The notes: generated by a model from the sequence alone, not told the origin. A stretch of DNA of 64,000 nucleotides from UBA4732 sp002404095 (GCA_036783645.1 DAIPWT010000014.1:10448-74447), one strand, 5' to 3'; positions 48,815 to 57,662 are shown, numbered from the stretch's first letter. Made by a program: numbers and translations.

Positions 48815-50902
48815 TCAATGCGCGGCGAGCGGCTCGACGCTGACGTTTCGGAACGACGCCGTGCCCTTCATTACTCGAAGCCCCAAGCCGCCGCGCGGCA
48901 CGAACGCAAGGGGCACTTCCGACACGGGCATATTTTTCCTTCGAGCTTCTGCAATCCCGATTTGGAGGCTCTTTTCAACCTGCCCGGTTGGCACGGAGAG
49001 GACAGGTTGATTGTTCCCCTCCCAAAAGATGCGAATCTCGTCTGCCTCGACTTCAATGACGAGCGAACGCCACATCCGGTTATTCTCACCGTGAGGTTGC
49101 ACTACCTCGGAGGCCGCGAGGGACGAGCAGATGGCGGTGGCCGTCCCGGTTTCCTCGCCACAATCCCAAGCCGTAAGTTCAAGTGGATTGGCATTCGGCA
49201 CAGGCACTCGAGCCTTGGGGTTCATCGCGTTAAGGTTCTTGGCCCATGCCGCTTTGCTGTAGATGTCGTTAAAAGCTACCTGGACGAAGACATGGACCGC
49301 GCCGTTCGGACTCGGGTGACTATGACGGCCGAAATAGACTCCCACGTTGCTGAGGCCTGTCTCAGTTTCCCCTTCATGACACAATTCGGCCCGGAAACGA
49401 TAGTGGTCCGTCCGCGGATCGCCCAACAATTCCAACAGAATAGCGTCAGTGCAATGGACCTGGAAGGTGCCGTCAGCGGGATGGCTCACCATGCTTATCT
49501 TTTGTCCGAGCGGCCAACGCGACCAGGCGGGCGCACCGGACTCCCCGATGAGCGTCACGGATTCGCCGCGCGCCAGCCGCCGTTCCAAATCCTCCACTGC
49601 CGCATCCGGGTTCCAAAGCATCCATCCGGCGAAACTTCCCGCCGCGCCGAGGCCGCACACGCCCAGGAAAGCCGCGAGGAAGGCGCGCCGGCGCATAAAG
49701 CCGCGGGCGCGCGCCAGAGGGTTGGGGAGTTTCGCCTTCGGGCGCAAGTCGTGCAGCCAGCGGTCGAGGTCTTCGGCCAAAGCCGCCGCGGACGGGTAGC
49801 GGCGGCGTGGGTCTTTCTCAAGGCACTTCAGGGAAATTGCCGCCAACCCGCGCGGCTTGGCCTCGTCAAAGTGCGGCGGAGGGGCCGGCTCACCCGAAAG
49901 AACTTGTTTCAACGTGGCGGCGCGGTCGGCGCCGCGGAAGGGCGTCTTTCCCGCCAGAAGTTCATAGAGGATGGCGCCAAGGGCGTAAACGTCGGTACGC
50001 GGCCCGATGGCGCGGGCCTCGCCGCGGGCCTGCTCCGGCGCCATGTAACTAGGCGTACCCAAAATGTCGCCGGTGCGCGTCTGGCTGCCGTCTGCGTCCA
50101 CCAGTTTGGCCAAGCCGAAGTCGGCGACCTTGATGCCGCCGTTGGCGTCGAACATGACGTTGGACGGTTTCAGGTCGCGGTGGACGACGCCCGCATCGTG
50201 GGCCGCCTGGGCGGCCAGCGCTAACGTATGCAGTAGATCGGCAGCCGCGCGCGGGCTGTAGGGTTGATCGCGCTGCCTTTGGGCGAGGGTTCCTCCCTCC
50301 AGCAATTCCATGGCGAAATAGGGTTGGCCATCATGTTCGCCGGCGTGGAACACCTCGACGATGTTCGGGTGCCGGACGCGCGCTATTGCCTCGCCTTCCA
50401 AACGAAAACGCTCGCGTTCCATGTCGCCGGCGGCGGGTCCGAAACGGATCATTTTGATCGCCACCAGGCGGTTGAGGCGCACCTGCCTGGCTTTCCACAC
50501 AACGCCCATTCCGCCGTAGCCGAGTCGATGAATCAATTCGTAGCCGCCGAACTGGCGCGGCGTCGGCGTCTCCGTCCGTCCTTCGTTCGCCAGGGTGCGG
50601 GTGGCTTCGGACGAAGTGATCGCGCCGGTCGGCTCCAAAGAGATCGCACGGGCGACCGCGGCCAGCTGTTCGCATTCGGGATCGAGCGCCGGCGTTGGAT
50701 GAGTCAGATACCGCCGCAATTTGGAGACGACGGAATCTTGTAGGTCCAGATCATCGAGAGCGACGGCGCACGGCAGGCAGGCGGTGAGATGGTCCGCCAC
50801 GGACTTCATGGTCTCCGGCGCCAATCGGCCCTCCAAAAACTCGCCTAGGACGACAGGCCTTGGGCAAGTCAGCAAATTGTCGGAGGAGGGTTCGGGCTTC
50901 AT
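48815..50902 (-). CDS. Transmembrane serine/threonine protein kinase with zinc-finger N-terminus
   Basis: A 695-residue Hanks-type kinase. The N-terminus has an anti-sigma-type zinc motif (H38, C42, C45, HxxxCxxC). The kinase domain spans about residues 120-390: GYGGMGVVWKA glycine loop, K150, HRDLKPSN 241-248 with D243, DFG 261-263, and GTPSYMAPEQ activation segment. One transmembrane helix follows (FLAAFLGVCGLGAAGSFAGW), and then about 260 extracytoplasmic residues that are beta-rich and LamG/DUF1080-like. The architecture suggests sensing outside and phosphorylation inside. An ECF sigma gene lies upstream on the same strand. Confidence 0.9.
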   Translation of the reverse strand: MKPEPSSDNLLTCPRPVVLGEFLEGRLAPETMKSVADHLTACLPCAVALDDLDLQDSVVSKLRRYLTHPTPALDPECEQLAAVARAISLEPTGAITSSEATRTLANEGRTETPTPRQFGGYELIHRLGYGGMGVVWKARQVRLNRLVAIKMIRFGPAAGDMERERFRLEGEAIARVRHPNIVEVFHAGEHDGQPYFAMELLEGGTLAQRQRDQPYSPRAAADLLHTLALAAQAAHDAGVVHRDLKPSNVMFDANGGIKVADFGLAKLVDADGSQTRTGDILGTPSYMAPEQARGEARAIGPRTDVYALGAILYELLAGKTPFRGADRAATLKQVLSGEPAPPPHFDEAKPRGLAAISLKCLEKDPRRRYPSAAALAEDLDRWLHDLRPKAKLPNPLARARGFMRRRAFLAAFLGVCGLGAAGSFAGWMLWNPDAAVEDLERRLARGESVTLIGESGAPAWSRWPLGQKISMVSHPADGTFQVHCTDAILLELLGDPRTDHYRFRAELCHEGETETGLSNVGVYFGRHSHPSPNGAVHVFVQVAFNDIYSKAAWAKNLNAMNPKARVPVPNANPLELTAWDCGEETGTATAICSSLAASEVVQPHGENNRMWRSLVIEVEADEIRIFWEGNNQPVLSVPTGQVEKSLQIGIAEARRKNMPVSEVPLAFVPRGGLGLRVMKGTASFRNVSVEPLAAH

Positions 50903-50936
50903 GTGAATCGTCTTTCTGAATGGACGAGCGGGATCG

Positions 50937-51015
50937 GCCCCTCGAAATAGACGGCGATCTTGCTCTTCATAGCCTTTGAGAAAGAGGAGCGAGAGCGCCG
51001 TCTATTTTGAGGGGC
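50937..51015. repeat. 20-bp inverted repeat upstream of the kinase gene
   Basis: GCCCCTCGAAATAGACGGCG (50937-50956) pairs with 50996-51015 except for one G-U pair. The 39-nt centre is not obviously structured. It lies between the hypothetical gene and the kinase gene, where the kinase promoter or leader would be. Confidence 0.88.
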
Positions 51016-51049
51016 AACTATGAGTCCCTATCCTATTTTGGCCAAACCC

Positions 51050-51646
51050 TCAAGTAACCGTTATGTCAGAGGAGGAGTTGACTACGGGAGGATTGGCCCA
51101 AACATAGCCCGTAATCGTGTAGTCCGTGCCCGGGGGGATGTCCTGGAAGTAAAAGACTTCACTTGGTGTGTCGGCGATCGGCGTTCCCATATAGTAGGGT
51201 CCACCGGGTTGATTCATGTAGGCGTAGGCGGAATTGAAGCCTCCGGGATTGGGGAAACTGGCGGTGAATCCGCTCCCGTCCACCGTACTCCCATTCTGCG
51301 GATCGAGCAGGATCTTATGCGCCACCGGAGCGGCTACAGCCTTGAACTGGACGTTGCGCGTTGCTGGAGGACCATTCTTGTCTACAATTTGGAGCGCGTA
51401 GGGTTTACTGAGGACTACGCTTCCAATCTGGAAGACGACCACCCACTTCTTTGGCTGCTTGCGTACGACTCCTTGTATGGCAGCGCCGCCCATCGGCGTC
51501 AAAGTGGCCGTTTGGATGGTGTTTTTGTTGGATTTATCGGCCTGACCGTGAACGACTAGAGCGTAAGGACTTCCACTGACCGCGGGAATGACAAACGGAT
51601 CGGGAGAGGCGGGAGGAAAGCTGATAGAAAGAGCGGGAGACGCCAT
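51050..51646 (-). CDS. Beta-rich protein of unknown function
   Basis: A 198-residue product of no recognised family, rich in Pro, Ser, Gly and beta-forming residues (PYALVVHGQADKSNKNTIQT, WVVVFQIGSVVLSKPYALQI, YTITGYVWANPP). It lacks a classical signal peptide. GGAG precedes ATG 51646. It lies between the ECF sigma gene and the kinase gene on the same strand, so it could be a target or a component of that signalling locus; this is inference from position only. Confidence 0.6.
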   Translation of the reverse strand: MASPALSISFPPASPDPFVIPAVSGSPYALVVHGQADKSNKNTIQTATLTPMGGAAIQGVVRKQPKKWVVVFQIGSVVLSKPYALQIVDKNGPPATRNVQFKAVAAPVAHKILLDPQNGSTVDGSGFTASFPNPGGFNSAYAYMNQPGGPYYMGTPIADTPSEVFYFQDIPPGTDYTITGYVWANPPVVNSSSDITVT

Positions 51647-51744
51647 GCTGTTTCTCCTTTAACGAAGCGCCCCATGCCAAGCGGCTCGGCCCGAGGCAAC
51701 GAAGCGGGCCCACCGCGACAAGCGGCGGGCGATTAACGGAAACT

Positions 51745-52416
51745 TCAAGTCGCCTTCTCCGAGCGCGTCACGGAATCGCCGTGCGGCGGCGAAGGCGGTT
51801 CCAGATCGATCAAGTCGGCGAATTCCTCGCGCAGCCGGCGCATCACTCGGCCCCGCGCCAGGTAAACCGCGTTGGTCGTCATGCCGAGGTCGCGGCCAAC
51901 GTCGGCCGGCGACCGACTATCGACTATCACCTGCCAGAAGGCTTGCCAGGTCTTTTCCTCGAACTCCGTCCGCATTAAGTCCATCGCCCGCCGAAACAGC
52001 AGGCTCTCTTCCTCCTCGTGTACCGATTTCGTGTCGGAAGCGCCGGAGTCGTCGGCTGCTAACTGGGCTAGGCCGTCCAAGGCATCGCCGCCATCGGCCC
52101 GGTTCTTTCCCAGGGTGCGCTGGTGGTCGCAAAGTCGGTTCATGGCGATGGTGCGCAACCAGCCGCGGAACGAATCGCCGTCGCGGTCGCGGCGAAATTC
52201 GCCGACCTTGCGGGCCACGGCCAGAAACACCTGTTGACCCACATCGGCGGCGTCCGCCGATTGCAAGCCGCTTTGCCTGCACCAGCGATACACCAGCGGA
52301 CTGTACAGGTTGACGAGGCGTTCCCAGGCGGCCTGATCGCAGGCCCGGACGCGAGCGAGCAGGCTCGAGGAGGGTTCAGCAAGCGCCCCATTAGTAAGAA
52401 CGTCGGAGTCTGTCAC
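51745..52416 (-). CDS. ECF sigma factor
   Basis: A 223-residue ECF-type sigma factor. Region 2 is LYSPLVYRWCRQSGLQSADA...VFLAVARKVGEFRRDRDGDSF, with the -10-recognising GWLRTIAMNRLCDHQR. Region 4 is WQAFWQVIVDSRSPADVGRDLG, then AVYLARGRVMRRLREEF, a helix-turn-helix for the -35 element. The extended linker fits planctomycete ECF groups associated with Ser/Thr kinases. The start is GTG 52416. No separate anti-sigma gene is seen; the downstream kinase carries an anti-sigma-like zinc motif, hinting at regulation by that protein. Confidence 0.9.
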   Translation of the reverse strand: MTDSDVLTNGALAEPSSSLLARVRACDQAAWERLVNLYSPLVYRWCRQSGLQSADAADVGQQVFLAVARKVGEFRRDRDGDSFRGWLRTIAMNRLCDHQRTLGKNRADGGDALDGLAQLAADDSGASDTKSVHEEEESLLFRRAMDLMRTEFEEKTWQAFWQVIVDSRSPADVGRDLGMTTNAVYLARGRVMRRLREEFADLIDLEPPSPPHGDSVTRSEKAT

Positions 52417-52589
52417 GATTTTTCGCGCCCTATCAAATTTCGTCGCCGAGCAGCCCCCGAAGAGGTAGGGGCAGTGAATATGTTATGACATAGCGACGGG
52501 GGAAATGCGAGAAAATTTCTGGTGGAGAACGTGCGGCAGGGGTGTGCGCGGATTCTGAGTCCGCCCCGCCGTTGACGGCGGGGCGGTCC

Positions 52590-53372
52590 TCACCTGTCGG
52601 CGGCGCTCAGATCGGTGACAAACATATGCCCCGGTTTATGCGTTATCAGCAGCGGCAACCGGGCTGCCAGCGCCACCGCCTGCGGCGTCACGCCGCAGGC
52701 CCAGAACACCGGCGTCTCGCCCGGCCGCACCTCCACCGGGTCGCCAAAGTCAGGCTTATCCAGATCGTGGATGTCGAGGATCGCCGGATCGCCGACATGA
52801 ACGGGGACGCCGTGCGCCTGCGGGAAGCGTGCGCAGACGCGCGTCGCGGTCGCGGCCTGTTCCGGCGTCATCGGCCGCATCGAAACGACCATCGGGCCGC
52901 GAAAGACGCCGGCAGGCCGGCACGCGATGTTTGTGCGATACATAGGCACGTTACGGCACATTTCAAGATGTCGCACTGGTACGCCGGCCTCGATAAGGCT
53001 CTGCTCGAACGTGAAGGAGCAGCCGAGCAGAAACCCAACCAAGTCGTCGCGCCACAAGCTGAGAATGTCGGTCGGCTCGTCCACCAATTCGCCGTGACGG
53101 TAGACGCAATAGCGCGGCAGGTCGGTGCGTAAATCCGCGCTGTGGGCAACAGAAGACGGCTCCGGCGAACCGGGTTCCGTCACGTCCAGCAGCGGACACG
53201 GCTTCGGATTGCGCTGGCAGAAGAGTAGGAAGTCGAAGGCAATGTCGCGCGGCACGACCACCAGATTCGCCTGGACGTATCCGCGCGCCAGGCCCGGCGT
53301 CGGCCCTGTCAATTCGCTGGATCGCGCGGCGCGGCGCACCTCGGCTCCCGTGGCTTCGCGCAAATCGCGCAT
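52590..53372 (-). CDS. Putative hydro-lyase / D-glutamate cyclase family (DUF1445)
   Basis: A 260-residue member of DUF1445 (UPF0317). It has the N-terminal GYVQANLVVVPRDIAFDFLL motif, LVGFLLGCSFTFEQSLIEAG, RNVPMYRTNIACRPAGVF, and the C-terminal VFWACGVTPQAVALAARLPL...ITHKPGHMFVTD. Mammalian D-glutamate cyclase combines a DUF1445-like region with a DUF4392 region; here they are two adjacent genes. The activity of the bacterial stand-alone protein is not established. A G-rich site precedes ATG 53372, only 2 nt after the stop of the DUF4392 gene. Confidence 0.88.
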   Translation of the reverse strand: MRDLREATGAEVRRAARSSELTGPTPGLARGYVQANLVVVPRDIAFDFLLFCQRNPKPCPLLDVTEPGSPEPSSVAHSADLRTDLPRYCVYRHGELVDEPTDILSLWRDDLVGFLLGCSFTFEQSLIEAGVPVRHLEMCRNVPMYRTNIACRPAGVFRGPMVVSMRPMTPEQAATATRVCARFPQAHGVPVHVGDPAILDIHDLDKPDFGDPVEVRPGETPVFWACGVTPQAVALAARLPLLITHKPGHMFVTDLSAADR

Positions 53373-53374
53373 GA

Positions 53375-54324
53375 TTAGACCCCCAAAATATCCCTTATGC
53401 GCACCAGGGGCTTTGCGTATTCCTCGAACGACAATCCGTCCACTGTAACGGTTTGCTGAGCCGTCACGCCGTCCACTAGCGGTCCTTGCTCCACCATGAT
53501 TCGTAGATATTCCCGCTCTTTTTCAAGGTCGAACAGGGCGGGATCGAGCTTGGCGCCGCGTACCAGCGCGACGCCGGCGGCCAGGGCGTAGGCGCCCCAA
53601 TTGCTTACGCCGCAGACGATGAGATGGTCGGTGGGAACGCGACAAGCGATTAGTTCGCCGTTGGGAATGTTGCGGCCGATAACACCGGGCGAGATTTTGC
53701 CCATGCCGATTTCGTTGCCGCCATCGCCGATGCCGATGGTGGTCAAGGCAGGTCGGCCGTCGTTGTGATTCCGCTCGAACAATCGGTGCGCGGGCGCCAT
53801 GTGGGAAGTAATGTCTCGGCCGCGCATGTTATAACAGGGACCGGCACGACTCGGCCCGACTCGCTCCAGGGCGATAAGATGAGTGATGTCGATTCCTGCT
53901 CTCTCCCCCGCAAGGGGGGAGGGAGCAAGTCGGAAAACAGCGAAATATCCAGGTCGTCATCAAGGCGAAGGATGGGAACGCTTGGACCCAGGCCGGCTTT
54001 GTTGACGCCGGCATGCAGGGCCGCGTGACAAAAAGGGTCGGTCGCCAGCGCGACGCGGATACCCAGCGGCGTCAGCGCTCGCGCCAGGAACAGCGCCCCC
54101 AGCGGCCCGTCGGTTTCACCGGCCGGCGGGTCGGCCTCGGCGATGTAGAAGCCGGTCACGACGCACAGTGTCGCGTCCGGCGTCTCGGCAATGCCACGGC
54201 AGGCAGAGGCGAAGTCGTCGGGAAAGGCGTTGATGAGGTTCGCGTCCGGGTCGGTCGCCAAGCCGCGCCGGTTCACATCCACCTGAATCAGATCGCGTAT
54301 ATCTCGCAGTAGGGCGTCGCTCAT
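53375..54324 (-). pseudogene. D-glutamate cyclase-like DUF4392 gene, frameshifted
   Basis: Two frames cover one DUF4392 protein. The N-terminal part starts at ATG 54324 (MSDALLRDIRDLIQVDVNRR...CVVTGFYI) and runs out of frame. The C-terminal part continues in another frame as IDITHLIALERVGPS, NMRGRDITSHMAPAHRLFER, IGIGDGGNEIGMGKI, VCGVSNWGAYALAAG. The break is at a run of six G (53914-53919, C on the coding strand) inside a palindrome. One added base there restores a single frame. It may be a true pseudogene, a sequencing error or a frameshift-prone site. ATG 54324 overlaps the rluA-like stop by 4 nt. Confidence 0.8.
53899..53925. repeat. Palindrome inside the DUF4392 gene
   Basis: GCTCTCTCCCCC pairs with GGGGGAGGGAGC around GCAA plus an extra G, with one mismatch. 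It encodes PPPLRGRE in the upstream frame, and the frameshift is within it. It resembles the GGGGGAGGG palindrome inside pgm. Confidence 0.85.
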
Positions 54325-55022
54325 GGTTGTCCTTCGCGGAACAGATAAGCGAAGCGGCCGCGCCACGGTCTAGCCGGCTCGGCCGTAAGCGTGATTGGCT
54401 CGTAGCGAACGGGATGAAGAAAGGTCAGGGCGCGGGCGTGCAAGCCGATGGCAGGACCGAACGTATGGACGGCCCCATACTTGGCGTCGCCGTAAATGGG
54501 ATGGCCGTGGTGTGCTAATTGCACACGAAGCTGATGCGTGCGGCCCGTCTGCGGTCGCACTTCCAGCCACGTCAGACCACCATAGGATGCGCGGCGGCGA
54601 TAGTGCAGCAGGGCTTGGCGCGCGCCGTCCGCGTCCGGTGCGACCACTTCCACGCGGCCGGTGGCTTGATTCTTCCGCAGCCAATCTTCCAGGGAACCGG
54701 CGGGATGGCGCACATCGCCTTCGACGACGGCCCAGTAGACTTTTTCGACCGCCCCGTCACGGAATTGGCGGGCGATGCGCGAGGCGGCCTTGCTTGTGCG
54801 CGCGAACAGCAACACGCCCGAGGTCGGCTTGTCGAGGCGATGGACAATGCCAAGGAAGACTTTGCCCGGTTTGCGATATTTCTCCTTGAGATATTGCTTA
54901 ACGACCCGGTCGAATGTTTCTACCTTGCCGTCGAAGTGTGTGGACGGTACGCCGCTCGGCTTCACGACGGCGATGCAGTGATTGTCTTCATACAAGATGT
55001 CGAGAGGGGATGAAGTCGTCAA
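54321..55022 (-). CDS. RluA-family pseudouridine synthase
   Basis: A 233-residue enzyme that isomerises uridine to pseudouridine in rRNA or tRNA. It has the RluA signature HRLDKPTSGVLLFART (catalytic D64), the start DILYEDNHCIAVVKPSGVPS and the C-terminal PQTGRTHQLRVQLAHHGHPI...YGDAKYG. It lacks an N-terminal S4 domain, like RluA/RluC-short types, so the exact target cannot be given. Its stop overlaps the next start by 4 nt. It is in a same-strand run behind rnc. Confidence 0.92.
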   Translation of the reverse strand: MTTSSPLDILYEDNHCIAVVKPSGVPSTHFDGKVETFDRVVKQYLKEKYRKPGKVFLGIVHRLDKPTSGVLLFARTSKAASRIARQFRDGAVEKVYWAVVEGDVRHPAGSLEDWLRKNQATGRVEVVAPDADGARQALLHYRRRASYGGLTWLEVRPQTGRTHQLRVQLAHHGHPIYGDAKYGAVHTFGPAIGLHARALTFLHPVRYEPITLTAEPARPWRGRFAYLFREGQP

Positions 55023-55033
55023 AGGCGTCTCCG

Positions 55034-55330
55034 TTAAGGAGCATCCGCGATTCCTTCGAGGTCGGGCCGGCGAGTCAGTTGTTGATCGCGTTGGCCGCGC
55101 AATATTTCATATACGCCCGGCGGTTCCAGCGTCTCGCCGAGAGCCAACCGGCAGGCGGCTTGCTTGTCCCGGCTGCGCACGAGCCAGTCGGCCAAACACT
55201 CAGCGCAGCTCAAGGCGTAGGTCTTCAACTCATGGGTAACGCCGTCGCTCCAACGGGCAGCGATCTTGTAGACCGCCAGCCGGCCGCAGTCGGGGCGATA
55301 ACAGCAGACGGGGTAGGGCGGCATCGGCAT
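55034..55330 (-). CDS. Small cysteine-containing protein of unknown function
   Basis: A 98-residue protein with clustered cysteines (PPYPVCCYRPDCGRLAVYKI and TYALSCAECLADWLVRSRDK), likely a small zinc-binding fold. The C-terminus is charged. No family is recognised. It lies 18 nt after rnc and 11 nt before the rluA-like gene, on the same strand, so it is almost certainly in that operon. No clear Shine-Dalgarno site precedes ATG 55330; ATG 55324 is an alternative. Confidence 0.7.
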   Translation of the reverse strand: MPMPPYPVCCYRPDCGRLAVYKIAARWSDGVTHELKTYALSCAECLADWLVRSRDKQAACRLALGETLEPPGVYEILRGQRDQQLTRRPDLEGIADAP

Positions 55331-55348
55331 AAAGAGATACGAAAAGGG

Positions 55349-56080
55349 TCAATCGTGTTCAAAAGGCAACGGTTCGCCATTGATCTGGGCGAAAGCGTTC
55401 ATGGCGGCGCGCTGTTCGGCTTCCTTCTTGGTAGGCCCCCAGGCGCCGGCGTAGGTGTGCCGGCCGATCACCGCCGCGACCTTGAAGCATTTGCCGTGGT
55501 CGGGGCCTTTCTCATCCAGCGTTACATACAGCGGCGTCGCGTTGAACTCGCGCTGGGCCACCTGCTGCAGCTGCGACTTGAAATTGCCGCCAAGGCCGTT
55601 CTCGGCGACCGCCTCGATTTCCGGCGCGAGGTGGCGCAGAATAAACGGCTTGGCCGCCTCATAGCCGCCGTCCAAGAAAATGGCGCCCACCAGCGACTCA
55701 TAAACGTCGGCAAGCAGGTTGGCCGGAACCTTGCCGGCGTGAGAGTTCATGCCCCTGCCGAGGAACATAAAGGCGCCGAGGTTCATCTCCTTGCTGAAGC
55801 GCGCGCAAGTACGCCGGCTAACGACGGCCGACTTGATTTTGGTCAAATCGCCTTCTTGTAACTCGGGAAAGCGTAGATACACCTGTTCCACCGTCACCAG
55901 GCCAAGGACCGAGTCGCCGAGAAACTCAAGGCGTTCATTGGAGGCGAGGCGGGTGTTGGCGCCGGAAGCGTGGGTGAGGGCGGCGCGGAGCAATTCGGGT
56001 TGGTTGAAGGTGTAGCCGATGGTGTTCTGGCATTCTTCCAGAATCTCGGCCTCACGGCTGGTAGTCAATTCCTGCGGCAT
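55349..56080 (-). CDS. rnc: Ribonuclease III
   Basis: Endonuclease cutting double-stranded RNA in rRNA processing and regulation. The 243-residue product has the signature ERLEFLGDSVLG (residues 49-60), a second acidic site in LLADVYESLVGAIFLDGG, and a C-terminal dsRNA-binding domain (FKSQLQQVAQREFNATPLYV...KKEAEQRAAMNAFAQI). Catalytic Asp and Glu residues are present. ATG 56080 gives the family length; the frame to 56179 overlaps the antitoxin gene. It heads a same-strand run with the 98-residue protein, rluA-like and D-glutamate cyclase-like genes. Confidence 0.96.
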   Translation of the reverse strand: MPQELTTSREAEILEECQNTIGYTFNQPELLRAALTHASGANTRLASNERLEFLGDSVLGLVTVEQVYLRFPELQEGDLTKIKSAVVSRRTCARFSKEMNLGAFMFLGRGMNSHAGKVPANLLADVYESLVGAIFLDGGYEAAKPFILRHLAPEIEAVAENGLGGNFKSQLQQVAQREFNATPLYVTLDEKGPDHGKCFKVAAVIGRHTYAGAWGPTKKEAEQRAAMNAFAQINGEPLPFEHD

Positions 56081-56141
56081 AACAGCATCGATTGTGACAC
56101 AGGCGGCTTTAGGTTGAAAGTAACACCATCGGCGCCGATTG

Positions 56142-57104
56142 TCAACGGCGCGATGACGCGGCCGGCAGTAAATCGGCAAGCCTGGCGTAGTTGGCGTCAG
56201 GGATCAGGTGGCCGGCGGCGAAGGCGTTGGCCTCCCGTTCCTGTTCGCTGTCGTCGGTCTTGAAGTCGTCCAGGAACGCCTTCTTCTTGCCGTGGAGGAG
56301 GATGTGGCCGACCTCATGGAAGAAGCTGAACCAGAACTGGCCGTCCTCGTGAGAACGCGGCCTCAGTTGGACCACCGCCTTGTCTCCAACCCAGAACGCC
56401 GCGCCGCTGGCATAAGTCTTGGGCAAGTGCGGGACGAACACCACGGCGACCCCGTGCGCAGCGCAAAGCTCCACTATGCGCAACGCGAAGTGGTCGAGCG
56501 TTTTGGTGGTCAAGGCGCGCAGTTTGGGGAGGACGCTCCGCAGACCGGGCGCCGAGAAGGGCTGGGTGTCGATCCGTTCCGCCTCTCGGATTCCGCGATG
56601 CACCCACGCCGCCAAGGCGTAGGGACAAGACTGCTTCATCAGCGACTTGCGGAAAGAGGGGACGAGGACGGCGGGCTTGTCCAATTGGGCCGGCGACGCG
56701 ACTCCGAAGAAGGCGAGCAGTTCACGGATCTGGGCGGCGAGCGTCGTACCTCTTTTGATCCAGCCCAGCTTGACCATCGCCGCGACCGGGTATTTCTTGA
56801 GCGTCTCGCTTCGCGCTTGAAAGCCAGCCTCGGCGGCCAGGCGAGCCTTGGCCAACTGATAGCTTTTCTCCCGCTCCAGCCAGTAGGCGGCGGGCAAGCC
56901 CAGCACCAACTCCAGTTCCAGCGCCGTCTCCACGGTGATGGCCCGCTTGCCGTGCAGGATCTCGTTGATCTTGTTGGGCGGGCGGCCCATCCGCTCGGCC
57001 AGCTGCTGCTGGGTCATGCCCTTCGCCTCGATCAGTTCAAGGATGGTCGCCCCTGGCGGGACGGCCACATCCGGCTCGTAGGGACGGGGTGCAATTTCAG
57101 TCAT
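56142..57104 (-). CDS. HigA-like antitoxin fused to an ImmA/IrrE metallopeptidase domain
   Basis: A 320-residue protein with an N-terminal Xre-type helix-turn-helix (about residues 20-75; ILELIEAKGMTQQQLAERMG, PPNKINEILHGKRAI) and a C-terminal ImmA/IrrE domain with HEVGH at 263-267 and the third-ligand segment EREANAFAAGHLI. HTH-ImmA fusions act as regulators or antitoxins whose peptidase can relieve repression. It follows the HigB-like gene with an 8-nt overlap, the HigBA order (toxin first). It probably represses its own operon through the HTH. Confidence 0.88.
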   Translation of the reverse strand: MTEIAPRPYEPDVAVPPGATILELIEAKGMTQQQLAERMGRPPNKINEILHGKRAITVETALELELVLGLPAAYWLEREKSYQLAKARLAAEAGFQARSETLKKYPVAAMVKLGWIKRGTTLAAQIRELLAFFGVASPAQLDKPAVLVPSFRKSLMKQSCPYALAAWVHRGIREAERIDTQPFSAPGLRSVLPKLRALTTKTLDHFALRIVELCAAHGVAVVFVPHLPKTYASGAAFWVGDKAVVQLRPRSHEDGQFWFSFFHEVGHILLHGKKKAFLDDFKTDDSEQEREANAFAAGHLIPDANYARLADLLPAASSRR

Positions 57105-57438
57105 GGTAGTCTCCTATGCTTTCGATGGTGATCTGCGTCACCGTCGCCAAATCAGGCATGCCCTCCGCCGCCATAGCAAACGCGCCGGCCGGGCGGAAGA
57201 TGATGCGGTATTTTTTGTCAATCCACACAGAGAAGCAGCCGGTCCAGTTCTCGCCCAGGGCGTGAAAGTGCCACGGCGCACCGGCCGGAATCGCGCCTAG
57301 AGACGCGAAGACCGCGATTTCGACTAGCCGCTGCGGCAGCAGCTTTGCTACGTTCTCGGGCAGGTTCTTGCGGGCCACACGGGCTTCTAGGCAGATTCTC
57401 TCCAGCTTCTTGCTCGCGTACCCAATTAAGATCGGCAT
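57097..57438 (-). CDS. HigB/RelE-superfamily toxin
   Basis: A 113-residue HigB-like protein (RelE fold), a ribosome-dependent mRNA endonuclease in well-studied relatives. Matching features are the N-terminal helix LERICLEARVARKNLPENVA, the strands PWHFHALGENWTGCFSVWID and the C-terminal basic strand KKYRIIFRPAG. The end is VTQITIESIGDYHD. ATG 57438 is preceded by AAGG. The stop overlaps the antitoxin start by 8 nt, so the pair is translationally coupled with the toxin upstream, as in higBA. Confidence 0.82.
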   Translation of the reverse strand: MPILIGYASKKLERICLEARVARKNLPENVAKLLPQRLVEIAVFASLGAIPAGAPWHFHALGENWTGCFSVWIDKKYRIIFRPAGAFAMAAEGMPDLATVTQITIESIGDYHD

Positions 57439-57662
57439 GCAACCTTGCCGCCCTTCACCTTTGGGGTCAAGATAAACCCACAAGGCATCATACCGTTCTT
57501 GACCCTTTCGGTCAAGTACCGATGGTAGCGTTTACCCCTGACACGACCGACGCCACCTGCCACGCGGCAAACGGCATTGCCCCTGCGCGGTCGAATGGGG
57601 TACACAATGGGACGGGCCGCCGACGATTCTGGCGCGCTCGCCTCGTCACGAACGGAGACGCC

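Noticed and set aside
48818..50224. Long open frame (468 codons) antisense to the kinase gene
   Set aside because: It mirrors the GC-rich third positions of the kinase gene, has no recognisable domain, and the kinase on the other strand is unmistakable.
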